From JBEIHX01 sp040381075 (GTDB taxonomy: Bacteria > Pseudomonadota > Alphaproteobacteria > Caulobacterales > Aquidulcibacteraceae), in contig JBEIHX010000027.1 of NCBI GenBank assembly GCA_040381075.1, positions 1 through 52,477 on the forward strand: a stretch of DNA of 52,477 bases, read 5' to 3'. Below, one piece after another: positions 32,378-40,788 of the stretch; position 1 is the stretch's first letter, and every line of letters begins with the position of its first letter. A model generated the notes under the pieces. It worked only from the letters and a program-made list of their open reading frames with translations, did not search any database and was not told where the DNA came from. The position numbers were made by a program, and so were the translations under genes.

Positions 32378-32932
32378 TCAGGATGGGCCGATCACCCGGG
32401 AGGAACGCCGGGGTCGCAGGTAGAAGGTGTCAGACAGCGTCCTCGGCCCCTGCAGGAAGAATCCCAATGGGCTCTGATAGGTGAAGGATATCTGGGCTTC
32501 GATGACGCTGCCTCCGGATATGATCAGTCCAGCCGGTACGGTCTTCACCGCGCCTGGTGTATCCGCCGTCATGTTTTCCGCCCTGCTCCAGTCCACCCGC
32601 GCCACGCCGCTGTCATCAACGATGGACGTGACGCGCAACTTCAGGTTGGGGCCCGCCGTTTCGCTGATGATCTTTTTTGTGGCGGCGAAGATATCCGTGA
32701 CCTCTCCGGAGCTTATCACATCATCCTGGGCGACCAGATCCGCAAGGGCTGAGGCAGCCGCCGTCACACGTCGATCTGTCATGAGCAGCAGGCTTGCTTC
32801 ACTGACCGCGAAGAACATGGGCACCATGACGAGGCCGCCGATCAGTGCGAACTCAATCGCAGCTAGTCCGCGTCGATCCGACCACAGGCGGCGCGGGGGG
32901 GAGGGTTTCAGTCTGGGGAGCGTTCTGCGCAT
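32378..32932 (-). CDS. TadE/TadG-like pilus assembly protein (pseudopilin)
   Basis: A predicted 184-residue protein with a basic leader, then RRGLAAIEFALIGGLVMVPMFF (residues ~20-41): the small-residue/Ala-x-x-Glu-Phe pattern of TadE-like pseudopilins cleaved by the prepilin peptidase. The remainder is a soluble periplasmic domain (TMTDRR-like helix, then beta strands up to FYLRPRRSSRV). TadE/F proteins help initiate Flp pilus assembly. It is the last gene of a three-gene minus-strand group and starts 12 bp after the previous stop. Confidence 0.85.
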   Translation of the reverse strand: MRRTLPRLKPSPPRRLWSDRRGLAAIEFALIGGLVMVPMFFAVSEASLLLMTDRRVTAAASALADLVAQDDVISSGEVTDIFAATKKIISETAGPNLKLRVTSIVDDSGVARVDWSRAENMTADTPGAVKTVPAGLIISGGSVIEAQISFTYQSPLGFFLQGPRTLSDTFYLRPRRSSRVIGPS

Positions 32933-32944
32933 GGGGACGCGTCC

Positions 32945-33493
32945 TCAGTTGTCGAAAGGTTCGTTGCGGAAGGCTGTTGCGACCCGGATCGCGTAGACGT
33001 TGTCTCCAAGATTGGCGAAGTATTGGCCGATCAACGGGGTCAGCATGGTCCACCGGTACCACACGCGCACCAGGACGATGTTGCCCGCTCCGCCTGGGTT
33101 GAATTGCATCTCGTTCGGGTCAAGCACGTTGTCCTGCAGAGGGTCGGGCGCACCGATCGAATTGAAATCCTGGAAGACGCGCACATCCACCACGACATTG
33201 TCGCCGCAGCCCAGAAAGCCGAGGAAGCCGCTGCAGGCGAGCGTCTTGAAGTTCTCGGCTGAAGCCCCCCCGGATTGAAATTCGCCGGTGCGAATGCGTC
33301 GGCTTGCTTCCATGACCCCGTGCTCGAGGGCGGTGTGGGCCAGGAAGATGAAGCACATCTCAAGAATGCCGAACAGCAGGAGCATGAACGGCGCGGAGAC
33401 CAGCGCAAATTCGACGGCGGTCGCCGCCTGCGTGTCGCGTGCGAGCCGTTTTATGCTGCGCCGCCGGCGCGAGCCAAGACCAACAGACGCCAT
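32945..33493 (-). CDS. TadE-like pilus assembly protein (pseudopilin)
   Basis: A predicted 182-residue protein. The leader RRRRSIKRLARDTQ precedes AATAVEFALVSAPFMLLLFGILEMCF (residues about 22-47), the classic TadE segment with Glu at position 5 of the mature helix. A helix ALEHGVMEASRRIRTGEFQ and a Cys-containing periplasmic region (C..C at LACSGFLGFLGCGD) follow. GGGAGGCCAGAAC precedes the ATG at 33493; the open frame reaches 33721 only as read-through. With its neighbour it forms a pair of minor pilins for the Flp pilus encoded next door. Confidence 0.86.
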   Translation of the reverse strand: MASVGLGSRRRRSIKRLARDTQAATAVEFALVSAPFMLLLFGILEMCFIFLAHTALEHGVMEASRRIRTGEFQSGGASAENFKTLACSGFLGFLGCGDNVVVDVRVFQDFNSIGAPDPLQDNVLDPNEMQFNPGGAGNIVLVRVWYRWTMLTPLIGQYFANLGDNVYAIRVATAFRNEPFDN

Positions 33494-33590
33494 GTTCTGG
33501 CCTCCCTGTGCGTCAGTAGCACAGGCGGACTTATGCCTGGTTAAGGAACGTTGCGTGATGGAGCGAACCTGCAGGCGCGGCCATTTGGCC

Positions 33591-34034
33591 TTACTGGCCC
33601 GCCTTGGCCGCAGTGGCGCGGCCGGCTGTCTGGGTTTGCAGCTTTTCAAACTGCTCCCGCTCGTCGCCAATGTCAGGCATTGGCGTACAGCGCGGCGCAC
33701 ACACAAAGGTGCGCTGGCCATTCTGATTGCCGCGCACGAGCGTCAGGACCCCGCTTGAGCGGTCGGCGACCACCACGTCGCCGGAGAAAATCGCGCGGCC
33801 GTGACCGTCAAGCACCATCAGATTGGTCAGGCCGTAGGACCGTCCCGTCACCACAAGCGTGGTCGGGTTTTCAACGCTGACGCCTGCCACTGACGGGTTT
33901 CCGATGATGATGGAGGCGGCAGGGCGCGTCAGTGTAAGGACTTCCGCCTCGTCAATGACAAGCCTCATGCCCGCTGCACTTGCAGCTAAGGCGAAGGCCG
34001 TAACCCCCGTGAGGGCGGTGAGCGCGCGCAGCAT
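33591..34034 (-). CDS. Stand-alone secretin N-domain protein (CpaC/RcpA N-terminal domain)
   Basis: A predicted 147-residue exported protein with a signal peptide (about 1-21, LTALTGVTAFALAASAAG) and one 'pilus formation protein N-terminal' domain (MRLVIDEAEVLTLTRPAASIIIGNPSVAGV, TLVVTGRSYGLTNLMVLDGHG; residues ~23-105). The same domain begins the full secretin CpaC in this window (SVTVPVGKSVVIDLP). There is no secretin pore domain. The C-terminal ~40 residues have two Cys (FVCAPRCTP), possibly a disulfide, and a polar tail. It probably works at the periplasmic mouth of the Tad secretin; this is inference from domain and position at the head of the minus-strand tad group. Confidence 0.83.
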   Translation of the reverse strand: MLRALTALTGVTAFALAASAAGMRLVIDEAEVLTLTRPAASIIIGNPSVAGVSVENPTTLVVTGRSYGLTNLMVLDGHGRAIFSGDVVVADRSSGVLTLVRGNQNGQRTFVCAPRCTPMPDIGDEREQFEKLQTQTAGRATAAKAGQ

Positions 34035-34685
34035 GACTTGATCCTGGCCGAGAAATTCCGCGCATTCAGCGTGCCGGGTTAGGATGAATACTTCCCTAAG
34101 CGCTGCAGCGCCTTGCTCGGGTCGGTCCTTCAGGTCGGTGCTCCAGGCAGCCCGCGCAAGGAGCAGGCAGCTGCGCCCCTAAAGGAGAGCTGACCCGGCC
34201 CCTGGTCCAGGATCATCGATCGGTCTCACCTGAGCGCCGTTCCCGGCTGCAGGGCAGATCGTGCTGCGCAGTTGCTTTGGACGGACGGTGAGCCTTGCCC
34301 GGGCGGCGGGCCGGTGAGCTGACGGCGCCCACCTTGCCTGATCGGGAGGAGGCCCCTGTGACCAAACCGCCGTTCGCTCGTCACAGAATATTCGCCGCAT
34401 GCCTCAACTCTGCGTGATCGGGTTCGTTCGATTGCGACTGAAAATGCCCCCGGGCAGGCGGGGCAAGGCGTCCATTGGCGGATTTGCGCCCTGTCTGCCC
34501 CAAAACGGGCCAGCGCTGGGAGATCCAGCCCCAGAGTGTAAATTCATTCTGAGCTGGCAGGCGGATTTTCGAACGATGGCTTCACGTCGGATTATGGAGA
34601 GGGTGGTACAACGGTCCCATCAGGTTTCTGGGGCGTGCATCGGCTGCCCACGACAGACCAAACGCTCGCAGAGGAGATCACGTCC
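34035..34685. other. 651-bp divergent region between the minus-strand tad group and the first pilin
   Basis: Must contain the promoter of the leftward group and that of pilin 1. Base composition falls near 34075-34105 and 34536-34600. No ORF here has a ribosome site, family motif or membrane segment. I see no clear CtrA box or sigma-54 site. Confidence 0.4.
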
Positions 34686-34853
34686 ATGATGAAGAAGTTG
34701 CGGAAGTGCCTTGGCAACGAAAACGGTGCCACTGCCATCGAATACGGACTTATCGCAGCCCTCATCGCCGTGGTGATCACCGCCGGGGTTACGAGCCTTG
34801 GCAAGAACGTCGGAGCCCGCTTCAACACCGTCGCCACCAGCGTCGGCAAGTAA
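34686..34853 (+). CDS. Flp-type IVb pilin 1
   Basis: A 55-residue prepilin. The leader (residues 1-14, ending NENG) is cleaved by prepilin peptidase after G14. The mature 41-residue pilin starts ATAIEYGLIAALIAVVIT with the invariant Glu5-Tyr6 of Flp pilins, then an amphipathic C-terminus (GARFNTVATSVGK). It is the structural subunit of thin Flp pili. The ATG at 34686 follows GAGGAG; a second ATG at 34689 is further from it. The leader contains Cys8, absent in the other two copies. Mature sequence differs from pilin 3 at three positions. Confidence 0.95.
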   Translation: MMKKLRKCLGNENGATAIEYGLIAALIAVVITAGVTSLGKNVGARFNTVATSVGK

Positions 34854-35656
34854 CGCGGACACGGGCGCCGCCCGGTCGCAGTCACCCTGATCGTTGCAGC
34901 GCACCCCAGTGCGGGCGGCGCCGGGCTGTCGCCGGCCGGATTGGCGACGGACCCTTGTACATGTCAGACCTCTGCGTTCTGCGCCGCGGTCACTGCCACA
35001 GACGCCCGCCCTGCGCCCCGACGCCTCAACCAAAGCATGTCTCAAGCCGGCAATGCGCCCTGGCTGGCGCCGGATTGCGTCATCAGTGCGCCTGACGCTG
35101 GGCGTGCCCGCCCCAACTGGGCGTCCCGGCGCAAACGACGGACAGATCATTGATGTGACCGGAGGTCGCGCGTCCTGGTGACAGGCTGGTCTGCCGGTCC
35201 GGTGGATCGCAAACTCGCTGGTGGGCGACATTCTGCCGCTGGCCAGTCATCCGGCGTGCGGGCGGGATCTGCCCAACCGCTGTGTCGATCAGCGTTGTCC
35301 GCATGTGTTTGCGCGCATCCGGCAGGTCCACAAACCGGGCATGTCTCAACCTGGCCGGGCGCGCGCGTCTGCTCCCTCGCGTGCCCACGCCCTGACCTGT
35401 CCACGCCCGACCTATACGACACCGCACGCTGAAATGCGCTGCGCCCTGCCACGAAACCAGGACTGAGAGCGCCCGGCCTGCTGGCCGACGCGCGCCCGCA
35501 GATATGCTCAACAAGGGGTTAGCTGGATCGCCGATGTTTTTATCTTTGTCAGGACGTTGTTTTAAACCAGTTCGGCTAGTCTTTGTCATGGCCTGGGAAG
35601 GGCCAGGATCGGGTGATGCCCAAGCCAGTCAGCAGGGCGTAAAAAGGATCTTCGTC
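34854..35656. other. 803-bp spacer between pilins 1 and 2
   Basis: No gene is supported: the open frames here encode low-complexity polar peptides without family motifs. The last ~150 bp (35505-35600) are relatively AT-rich and hold the probable promoter of pilin 2. The length is striking for genes of only 168 bp; remnants of a fourth pilin were looked for (AIEYGLIAALIAV) and not seen. Confidence 0.45.
35557..35582 (+). promoter_or_regulatory. Possible promoter of pilin 2
   Basis: ttgttt at 35557-35562 and gctagtct at 35575-35582 are 12 bp apart, which fits the Caulobacter-type housekeeping pattern (TTGACGS, 10-14 bp, GCTANAWC) only partly. A ttaaacc half-site lies in the spacer. Transcription would start ~65 bp before the pilin ATG. 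Weak evidence. Confidence 0.25.
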
Positions 35657-35824
35657 ATGAAAAAATTCCTGAACAAGCTTTTCAAGAACAAGTCCGGCGC
35701 CACTGCCATTGAATATGGCCTCATCGCTGCGCTGATCGCGGTTGTCATCACCACTGGCGTGACGTCTCTGGGAACCAATGTCGGCGCCCGCTTCAACACG
35801 GTTGCGGGAAGCATCGGCAAATAA
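35657..35824 (+). CDS. Flp-type IVb pilin 2
   Basis: A 55-residue prepilin whose leader (MKKFLNKLFKNKSG) is cleaved after G14 to give a 41-residue mature pilin starting ATAIEYGLIAALIAV with Glu5-Tyr6. Differences from pilin 3 within the mature part are few (Thr for Ala, Val for Met, Val for Ile, Gly for Thr and Ile for Val). AAGGATC precedes the ATG; longer upstream reading of the frame has no basis. It is one of three copies feeding the same Tad secretion machine. Confidence 0.95.
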   Translation: MKKFLNKLFKNKSGATAIEYGLIAALIAVVITTGVTSLGTNVGARFNTVAGSIGK

Positions 35825-36522
35825 GCCCCTGTAAAGCGGAAAATTTCGCGGCTTTGCGGCTTGCGCGGCGGTCGGCGCCTCTTCCTCGCAGGAGGGGGCG
35901 CTCTCCCTGCTGCGCGGGCCGCACTGCCATTTGCGCCGGTCGGCGGGTTGTGTGCGTCCCTCGGGTTTCGGTTGCGATCCAGGCGTGGGGCATCCCCGTC
36001 GTTTGTGTTTGGCGCGCCGTGTGTTGACATGCCGCGAGCCGGGTTCGGCTGCTGCTGGCAGGGTCTCAGCATCGGGACTGATGCAGTGGACGGGGCGCAA
36101 CCTCCTGCCTGGCGCTCAATCCTGACGTCAGGTTCTTGCCGTCCGGGCGAGCGTCAGGATACCGTCAGCACAAAGATAGGGCAGACAAGGACGTACCCGC
36201 GCCGTCATGGTTCTCCATGCGTGCGCCGCCGTCCCGTATTTCGCGAGCCCTCCGCTTCGGTGCATGACCCGGAGTGCGCATCGCCGTTACAGCCGGTGCT
36301 GCGGTTCCGCGCGGAAGACAGGCGCCAAACTGCGCGCTGTGATCGCGGGCAGGGCGTGCATCACGCGAGATGTGAAATCATTCCTAAGCGTTGCCTGCGG
36401 GTTTTGGTTTTGGTCTGGCCGTTTGCTTAAAGCAGACCGGGTAGGGTCGTCCCCGGTCTGGGAAGTGGTCAGGACCGCTCGCTGCCGGGCCCAGTCGGCA
36501 GATCTTCAAGAGGTAAGCTGCG
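35825..36522. other. 698-bp spacer between pilins 2 and 3
   Basis: No gene is supported. Notable content is the 9-bp-stem hairpin at 36433-36460 just upstream of pilin 3 and a T-rich patch near 36396-36425 that could be its promoter (for example ttggttt with gcttaaag 14 bp later). Pilin 2 is followed by a weak gaaaatttc palindrome but no terminator I would defend. Confidence 0.4.
36433..36460 (+). promoter_or_regulatory. Hairpin in the pilin 3 leader
   Basis: cagaccggg (36433-36441) and cccggtctg (36452-36460) pair perfectly over nine bases around a ten-base loop, 62 bp before the pilin ATG. If transcribed, it would form a stable 5'-leader hairpin that could protect the mRNA or regulate it; as DNA it could be a dimeric operator. 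Pilins 1 and 2 have no equivalent that I found. Confidence 0.45.
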
Positions 36523-36690
36523 ATGAAAAAAATGTTGAACAAGCTTTTCAAGAACACGTCCGGCGCAACAGCGATCGAGTACGGCCTGATCGCAGCGCTC
36601 ATCGCCGTCGTCATCACGGCTGGCGTCACGTCTCTTGGGACGAACATGGGCGCGCGCTTCAACACGATCGCGACGTCGGTCGGCAAGTAG
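36523..36690 (+). CDS. Flp-type IVb pilin 3
   Basis: A 55-residue prepilin. The leader MKKMLNKLFKNTSG is cleaved after G14, leaving a mature pilin starting ATAIEYGLIAALIAV with Glu5-Tyr6 and ending NTIATSVGK. AGAGGTAAG lies 5 bp before the ATG. It is closest to cpaA and the assembly genes and is followed by a strong hairpin, so most pilin 3 transcripts should stop before cpaA. The gene is very short and is not covered by any long open frame, but its match to the two other pilins leaves little doubt. Confidence 0.96.
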   Translation: MKKMLNKLFKNTSGATAIEYGLIAALIAVVITAGVTSLGTNMGARFNTIATSVGK

Positions 36691-36718
36691 CTGCGGCGAA
36701 GGCGTGTGCGCTGTGTTG

Positions 36719-36745
36719 GCCGCCGCTGCTGCGCGCAGCGGCGGC
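36719..36745 (+). terminator. Hairpin downstream of pilin 3
   Basis: An 11-bp perfect GC stem, gccgccgctgc (36719-36729) with gcagcggcggc (36735-36745), and a five-base loop begins 28 bp after the pilin 3 stop. No T-run follows, so it may stabilise the pilin mRNA 3' end rather than terminate outright. Separating abundant pilin mRNA from the low-level assembly operon is the likely use. Confidence 0.6.
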
Positions 36746-36978
36746 TGACTGCGTTCCCGCCCGTGCAGGGCGGCGTGGGGTTGAGGGCGCTGTCAGCAGG
36801 CATTCAGTCCGTTGAGCCTCCAGCACATCCATCCTTTATCTCGCTCAGTCCAGCGCACCGAAGTTGGCGCTGCTACGGTTGGTTAACATCATGTGCCTAC
36901 CCCCCATGACAGGCCGTGCCCGCCTGGCGTGCGTGAGGGAGGCTACCATGGCTGCAGATCCGCGGGAGGGATGAAACA

Positions 36979-37500
36979 ATGCCCGAGGTCTTCATCCTGT
37001 CGATCCCGCCGGCTGCGCTCCTGTTTGCAGCCCATCGCGACATCACGACGATGACCATCCCGAATTGGCTCTCGCTCGCGCTGGCCGCGGCCTTTCCCGT
37101 CGCAGCGCTGGGTCTCGGCCTGCCTGCGGCCGTCATCGGCTGGCATCTCGCCTTCGGGCTGGCGTTGTTCGTGGTCGGGGCGGGCCTGTTCAGTCTCGGC
37201 ATGATGGGTGGCGGCGACGTCAAGCTCATCGCTGCGGCCGGCGTCTGGATGGGTGCGGCTGCGGGGTTTGCCTTCCTCGTCTGGACTGCAGTGGCCGGCG
37301 GTGTTCTGGCGCTCCTTTTGTACGCTGCGCGCCGCGCCGCCGGGCGGTTTGTCGACAATGGCCGCCTTGCCGAACCTGCTTGGGTCTGCCGCCTGATGAA
37401 GGCTGAGGAGGGCGTTCCTTACGCCGTTGCGATCGCGGTGGGCGGCGTCCTTGCGTGGCCCCAGAGCCCTCTCGCCCAGGCCGCGCTGAGGCTTGCATAG
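36979..37500 (+). CDS. cpaA: Prepilin peptidase (A24 family)
   Basis: A predicted 173-residue polytopic membrane protease that cuts the leader from Flp prepilins and TadE/F. Both catalytic Asp regions are present: D21 in AHRDITTMTIPNW and D80 in the GGGDVK motif. About five to six helices are expected and no methyltransferase domain is attached, as in other CpaA/TadV enzymes. GGGAGGGATGAAACA precedes the ATG. First gene of the assembly operon, 121 bp ahead of cpaB. Confidence 0.93.
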   Translation: MPEVFILSIPPAALLFAAHRDITTMTIPNWLSLALAAAFPVAALGLGLPAAVIGWHLAFGLALFVVGAGLFSLGMMGGGDVKLIAAAGVWMGAAAGFAFLVWTAVAGGVLALLLYAARRAAGRFVDNGRLAEPAWVCRLMKAEEGVPYAVAIAVGGVLAWPQSPLAQAALRLA

Positions 37501-37620
37501 ATCGCGCGACGGTTGTGAGGTCCGGCATTAACTATGCCTTTAGGCGCATCGGGCGATGAATGAGTCTGGGGCCTGTCCCGCATGGGCTGGGCAGCGGTTT
37601 TCCTGAGGTGGGGGCGCGTC

Positions 37621-38475
37621 TTGTCGCTCATGCGAATTCTTGTCCTGGCGCTGGCAGGTGCGGCCGCCTTGGCGGTGGCGTTTATCGTGTCCAATACCGC
37701 GCGCAAGACAAATCCCGATCTGCCCGCCCCCGTTGACATGCTGGCCAAAGCTGAACCGGAGATCCGCGTTCTGGTTGCCGGCCGCGAGATCGCCTTCGGC
37801 GCCCGGATCGCGGAAGGCGATCTTGCGTGGAAGAAGTTCAGCGCCGAAGCGGCCGGGTTCGGCGAGGGGTTCATCAGGGAAAACGCCGAGCCGGACGCGA
37901 TGAAGCAGATCGCCGGGCAGATCGCCAGGACCGCCATCGGCAAGGGCGAGCCAATCACGCCCGCAAAGGTCGTCAAGCCGGGAGACCGGGGCGTGATGGC
38001 TGCGATGGTGCGCGAAGGCATGCGCGCGGTTGCTGCCTCCGTTTCGGTGGATACCGCAGCCGGCGGGTTCGTGAACCCCCAGGATCGGGTCGACGTCATC
38101 CTGTCCCGTGACCTTGAGGTCGCGATGGGCGCGCAGACGCGCGAACGCGTTGTCACCGACACGATCATCGAAAATGTGCGCGTGCTCGCGGTCGATCAGA
38201 CCTTTGCGCCGCCGCGGGAGCCTGGGGCCACGGTTGGGTCGACGGTGACCCTGGAGCTCAGCCCGCGCGATGCTGAACTGTTGGTGCAGGCGACAAAGAT
38301 GGGACGCATCGTCCTTGTCCTGCGTGGTGTCGAGGACCTGGCCGCCGATCGGACCACCTCGCGTCAGGGCTCGCCCGCTCTTGCGTCGGGGGCCCCCTCG
38401 GGCCTCGGTCCGTCCACCATACGCCTGCATGGGTTTGGGGCGGCAAGCGAGCTTCCTGTCGGGGGGCTTCAATGA
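37621..38475 (+). CDS. cpaB: Flp pilus assembly protein CpaB (RcpC)
   Basis: A predicted 284-residue periplasmic protein with an N-terminal signal/anchor helix (RILVLALAGAAALAVAFIV), then an SAF domain (about 55-125, VLVAGREIAFGARIAEGDL and GQIARTAIGKGEPITPAKV) and the RcpC/CpaB domain (GMRAVAASVSVDTAAGGFVNPQDRVDVILSR... beginning near residue 137, with LEVAMGAQTR). It supports the secretin. The TTG at 37621 has the best ribosome site (GGTGGGGG); ATG at 37630 is the alternative. Its end overlaps cpaC by four bases. Confidence 0.9.
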   Translation: MSLMRILVLALAGAAALAVAFIVSNTARKTNPDLPAPVDMLAKAEPEIRVLVAGREIAFGARIAEGDLAWKKFSAEAAGFGEGFIRENAEPDAMKQIAGQIARTAIGKGEPITPAKVVKPGDRGVMAAMVREGMRAVAASVSVDTAAGGFVNPQDRVDVILSRDLEVAMGAQTRERVVTDTIIENVRVLAVDQTFAPPREPGATVGSTVTLELSPRDAELLVQATKMGRIVLVLRGVEDLAADRTTSRQGSPALASGAPSGLGPSTIRLHGFGAASELPVGGLQ

Positions 38476-40091
38476 GCCGGGCCGCCTTTACCGCGGTGGT
38501 TTTGGGCTCGCTCGCCGCGCTCGCTGCTGCGCCGATCGCCGGCGCCCAGTCCCCTGACGGCGTGCGCCTCCAACAGACAGGCCGGACCGGCGTCTCCCAG
38601 AGCGTGACGGTGCCGGTCGGCAAGTCTGTTGTGATCGATCTGCCGACCGATGTACGCGACGCCCTGATCGCGGATCCCCTGGTTGCGGACCTCGTCGTGC
38701 GCACCGCGCGGCGGATCTCTGTGATCGGCGTGAAGGAGGGGCAGACCAACGCCGTCTTCACGGATGCGACAGGTCGCCAGATTCTCAATCTCGACATCCG
38801 GGTCGCCCAGGACACAAGTTCGCTTGACGACCTGATCAGGCGCTTCGTGCCGAATGCGCGCATCCAGGTTCATTCGATCAATGGCGGGCTCGTACTTGCG
38901 GGGTCTGCGCCCAGCCTTTCGGACGCCGATCGGGTCGTCCAGCTGGCGGGGCGCTTTGTCGAGGCCCCGCAGAAGATCACCAACCTGATTTCGATCGAAG
39001 GCCAGCAGCAGGTCATGCTGAAGGTGCGCGTTGTTGAGATGCAGCGCTCGCTGATCAAGCAGCTCGGCGTCAATGTGAATGCGTCCAATATCCTGAACCG
39101 CTTCGTCGGACAGGACGATTTCTTCAATATTGCAACCAGTTTTGGCTACTCCATCGCGGGCTCCGCCCTTGGCGGGCTCGCCGCAAACGGCGGCGAGGCG
39201 GCCACCCGGGCCGTGCCGGCGTCCGTCTCCTATCCCGACGCAAACAACCTCGGTGCGCTGTCGCCGCTCGGCGTCGGCGTCGGGGGCTTCAACACGGAGC
39301 TTGTCGCGGATCCCAGCACAGGCGAAACCGTTGTCGACACCACGTTCGGGCCTGCGACCCTGCAGACCAACAGCCGCTCTGAGGTGTCCATTCAGGCGCT
39401 TGAGCGGGTTGGTCTCCTCAGAACACTCGCCGAGCCGAGCATCACGGCGATCTCCGGTGAAAGCGCAAAGTTCCTTGCTGGGGGTGAGTATCCCGTCCCT
39501 GTGTCGCAGGATCGGGACGGCGCAATCTCGATTGAGTTCAAGGAGTACGGCGTCGGGCTCGGCTTTTCTCCGGTGGTGCTGTCCGACGGACGCATTGCGC
39601 TGTCGATCTCCACGGAGGTCTCTGATCTTACCAATGAGGGCGCCGTTCGTACCGGAGATCGACCGATCTTCGACGGTGACGGCAACGTTGTGGATGTCAT
39701 CCGTGGCTTGTCCATTCCGGCGCTGACCGTTTCACGCGTGGAGACGCATGTGGAGCTTCCATCTGGGGGGTCCATCGTGTTGGCTGGCCTGATCAGGGAC
39801 TCGGCGCGTCAGGCGCTGGAAGGCCTGCCGGGCGCCAAGGACATGCCGGTTCTGGGCGCCTTGTTCCGCTCCCGGGACTTTCAGCGCCGCGAAACCGAGC
39901 TGGTGGTGATCGTGACGCCCTATCTCGTCAAGCCTGTCGCCGCCGGCGCCCTGTCGGAGCCTGGCGCAGGCTTCCGGCCGGCCAATGAGGCTGCAGCCGC
40001 CTTCCTGGGCAAGCTCAATCAGGTTTATCGCACTGCCGGCGACCCGGAAAAGGGCGGCATTCGCGGTCCATTTGGTTTCATCGTGGAGTAG
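38472..40091 (+). CDS. cpaC: Type II/III-type secretin CpaC (RcpA)
   Basis: A predicted 539-residue outer-membrane secretin forming the Flp pilus channel. A signal peptide (about 1-25, ending IAGAQ) is followed by the N-terminal pilus domain (SVTVPVGKSVVIDLP, ~44-115), a BON-like segment (VHSINGGLVLAGSAPSLSDADRV) and the secretin core (VMLKVRVVEMQRSLIKQLGVN, ALERVGLLRTLAEPSITAISGE, FLAGGEYPVPV, GVGLGFSPVVLSDG, LPSGGSIVLAGLIRD, PVLGALFRSRDFQRRETELVVIVTPYLVKP). The family's hallmark repeats are intact and the length is usual. ATGA overlap with cpaB; cpaD follows after 4 bp. Confidence 0.95.
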   Translation: MSRAAFTAVVLGSLAALAAAPIAGAQSPDGVRLQQTGRTGVSQSVTVPVGKSVVIDLPTDVRDALIADPLVADLVVRTARRISVIGVKEGQTNAVFTDATGRQILNLDIRVAQDTSSLDDLIRRFVPNARIQVHSINGGLVLAGSAPSLSDADRVVQLAGRFVEAPQKITNLISIEGQQQVMLKVRVVEMQRSLIKQLGVNVNASNILNRFVGQDDFFNIATSFGYSIAGSALGGLAANGGEAATRAVPASVSYPDANNLGALSPLGVGVGGFNTELVADPSTGETVVDTTFGPATLQTNSRSEVSIQALERVGLLRTLAEPSITAISGESAKFLAGGEYPVPVSQDRDGAISIEFKEYGVGLGFSPVVLSDGRIALSISTEVSDLTNEGAVRTGDRPIFDGDGNVVDVIRGLSIPALTVSRVETHVELPSGGSIVLAGLIRDSARQALEGLPGAKDMPVLGALFRSRDFQRRETELVVIVTPYLVKPVAAGALSEPGAGFRPANEAAAAFLGKLNQVYRTAGDPEKGGIRGPFGFIVE

Positions 40092-40095
40092 GCCG

Positions 40096-40788
40096 ATGAC
40101 ACATCTCTCACGCCTTTCGCCATGCATGGCGCTCCTGGTTCTCGGCCTGACAGGTTGCGCGTCCGCTCCCGATAGACCTGCCGAGGTCGCCGGTCTTGAT
40201 CCGGAAACTGCCTATCCCATTGAGATCCAGGAGACCCGGGAGCGGCTCGAACTTCCGGCTGACGCCGGCGCCGATCTTGGGCCGGGCGATATCGCCGATC
40301 TCATGGCCTTCGCCCTGGAGTACCGTCAGGTCGGGCGTGGCGAGATCGTCATGGAGGTGCCTGTCGGCGGCGCAGCGGACGGCGCTGCAGCGCAGCGCGC
40401 TCAGGCGGCCCGCGCTGTGTTGGCCGAGAGCGGCGTGCCGGACGCCGCCATTGCAGGCGGGGGCTATGATGCGAGCGGGCAGGCTGACGCTCCGCTGGTG
40501 TTTTCATTCACTCGCTATCGCGCCGAGGGTCCGCGGTGCCCAACGGCCTGGCAGGTTGACTACGCGAAGCAGTCGACCGTCGCCCCCTATATCGGGTTCG
40601 GTTGCGCCATGCAGGCCAATCTGGCGGCGATGGTGGTCGACCCAGGGGATTTGATCGGACCGAGGTCTGAGGATCCTGCGGATATGGGACGCCGCGCCAA
40701 GGTTCTCGAAAACTATCGCGCAGGCATACCGACGGCGACAGCAAAGGCTGACGACCAAAGCGGCGCGATCAGCCAAGCGGTGAAGTGA
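40096..40788 (+). CDS. cpaD: Pilus assembly lipoprotein CpaD
   Basis: A predicted 230-residue lipoprotein. The lipobox LTGC (residues about 17-20 in ALLVLGLTGCAS) directs lipidation. The CpaD domain follows, with IEIQETRERLELPADAG, YRQVGRGEIVMEVPVGG (OmpA-like repetition and ABC-type pattern) and CPTAWQVDY / IGFGCAMQANLAAMV near the end. CpaD is thought to assist secretin assembly or stability at the outer membrane. GGAG precedes the ATG at 40096. Its TGA overlaps the cpaE ATG by one base (TGATG). Confidence 0.92.
   Translation: MTHLSRLSPCMALLVLGLTGCASAPDRPAEVAGLDPETAYPIEIQETRERLELPADAGADLGPGDIADLMAFALEYRQVGRGEIVMEVPVGGAADGAAAQRAQAARAVLAESGVPDAAIAGGGYDASGQADAPLVFSFTRYRAEGPRCPTAWQVDYAKQSTVAPYIGFGCAMQANLAAMVVDPGDLIGPRSEDPADMGRRAKVLENYRAGIPTATAKADDQSGAISQAVK

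Noticed and set aside
35061..35075. Sigma-54-like sequence upstream of pilin 2 (tggcgccggattgc)
   Set aside because: The GG and GC elements are nine rather than ten bases apart and the site is nearly 600 bp from the gene.
37526..37545. Possible CtrA box upstream of cpaB (ttaactatgcctttag)
   Set aside because: The second half-site has the wrong spacing (eight bases) and only partial match.
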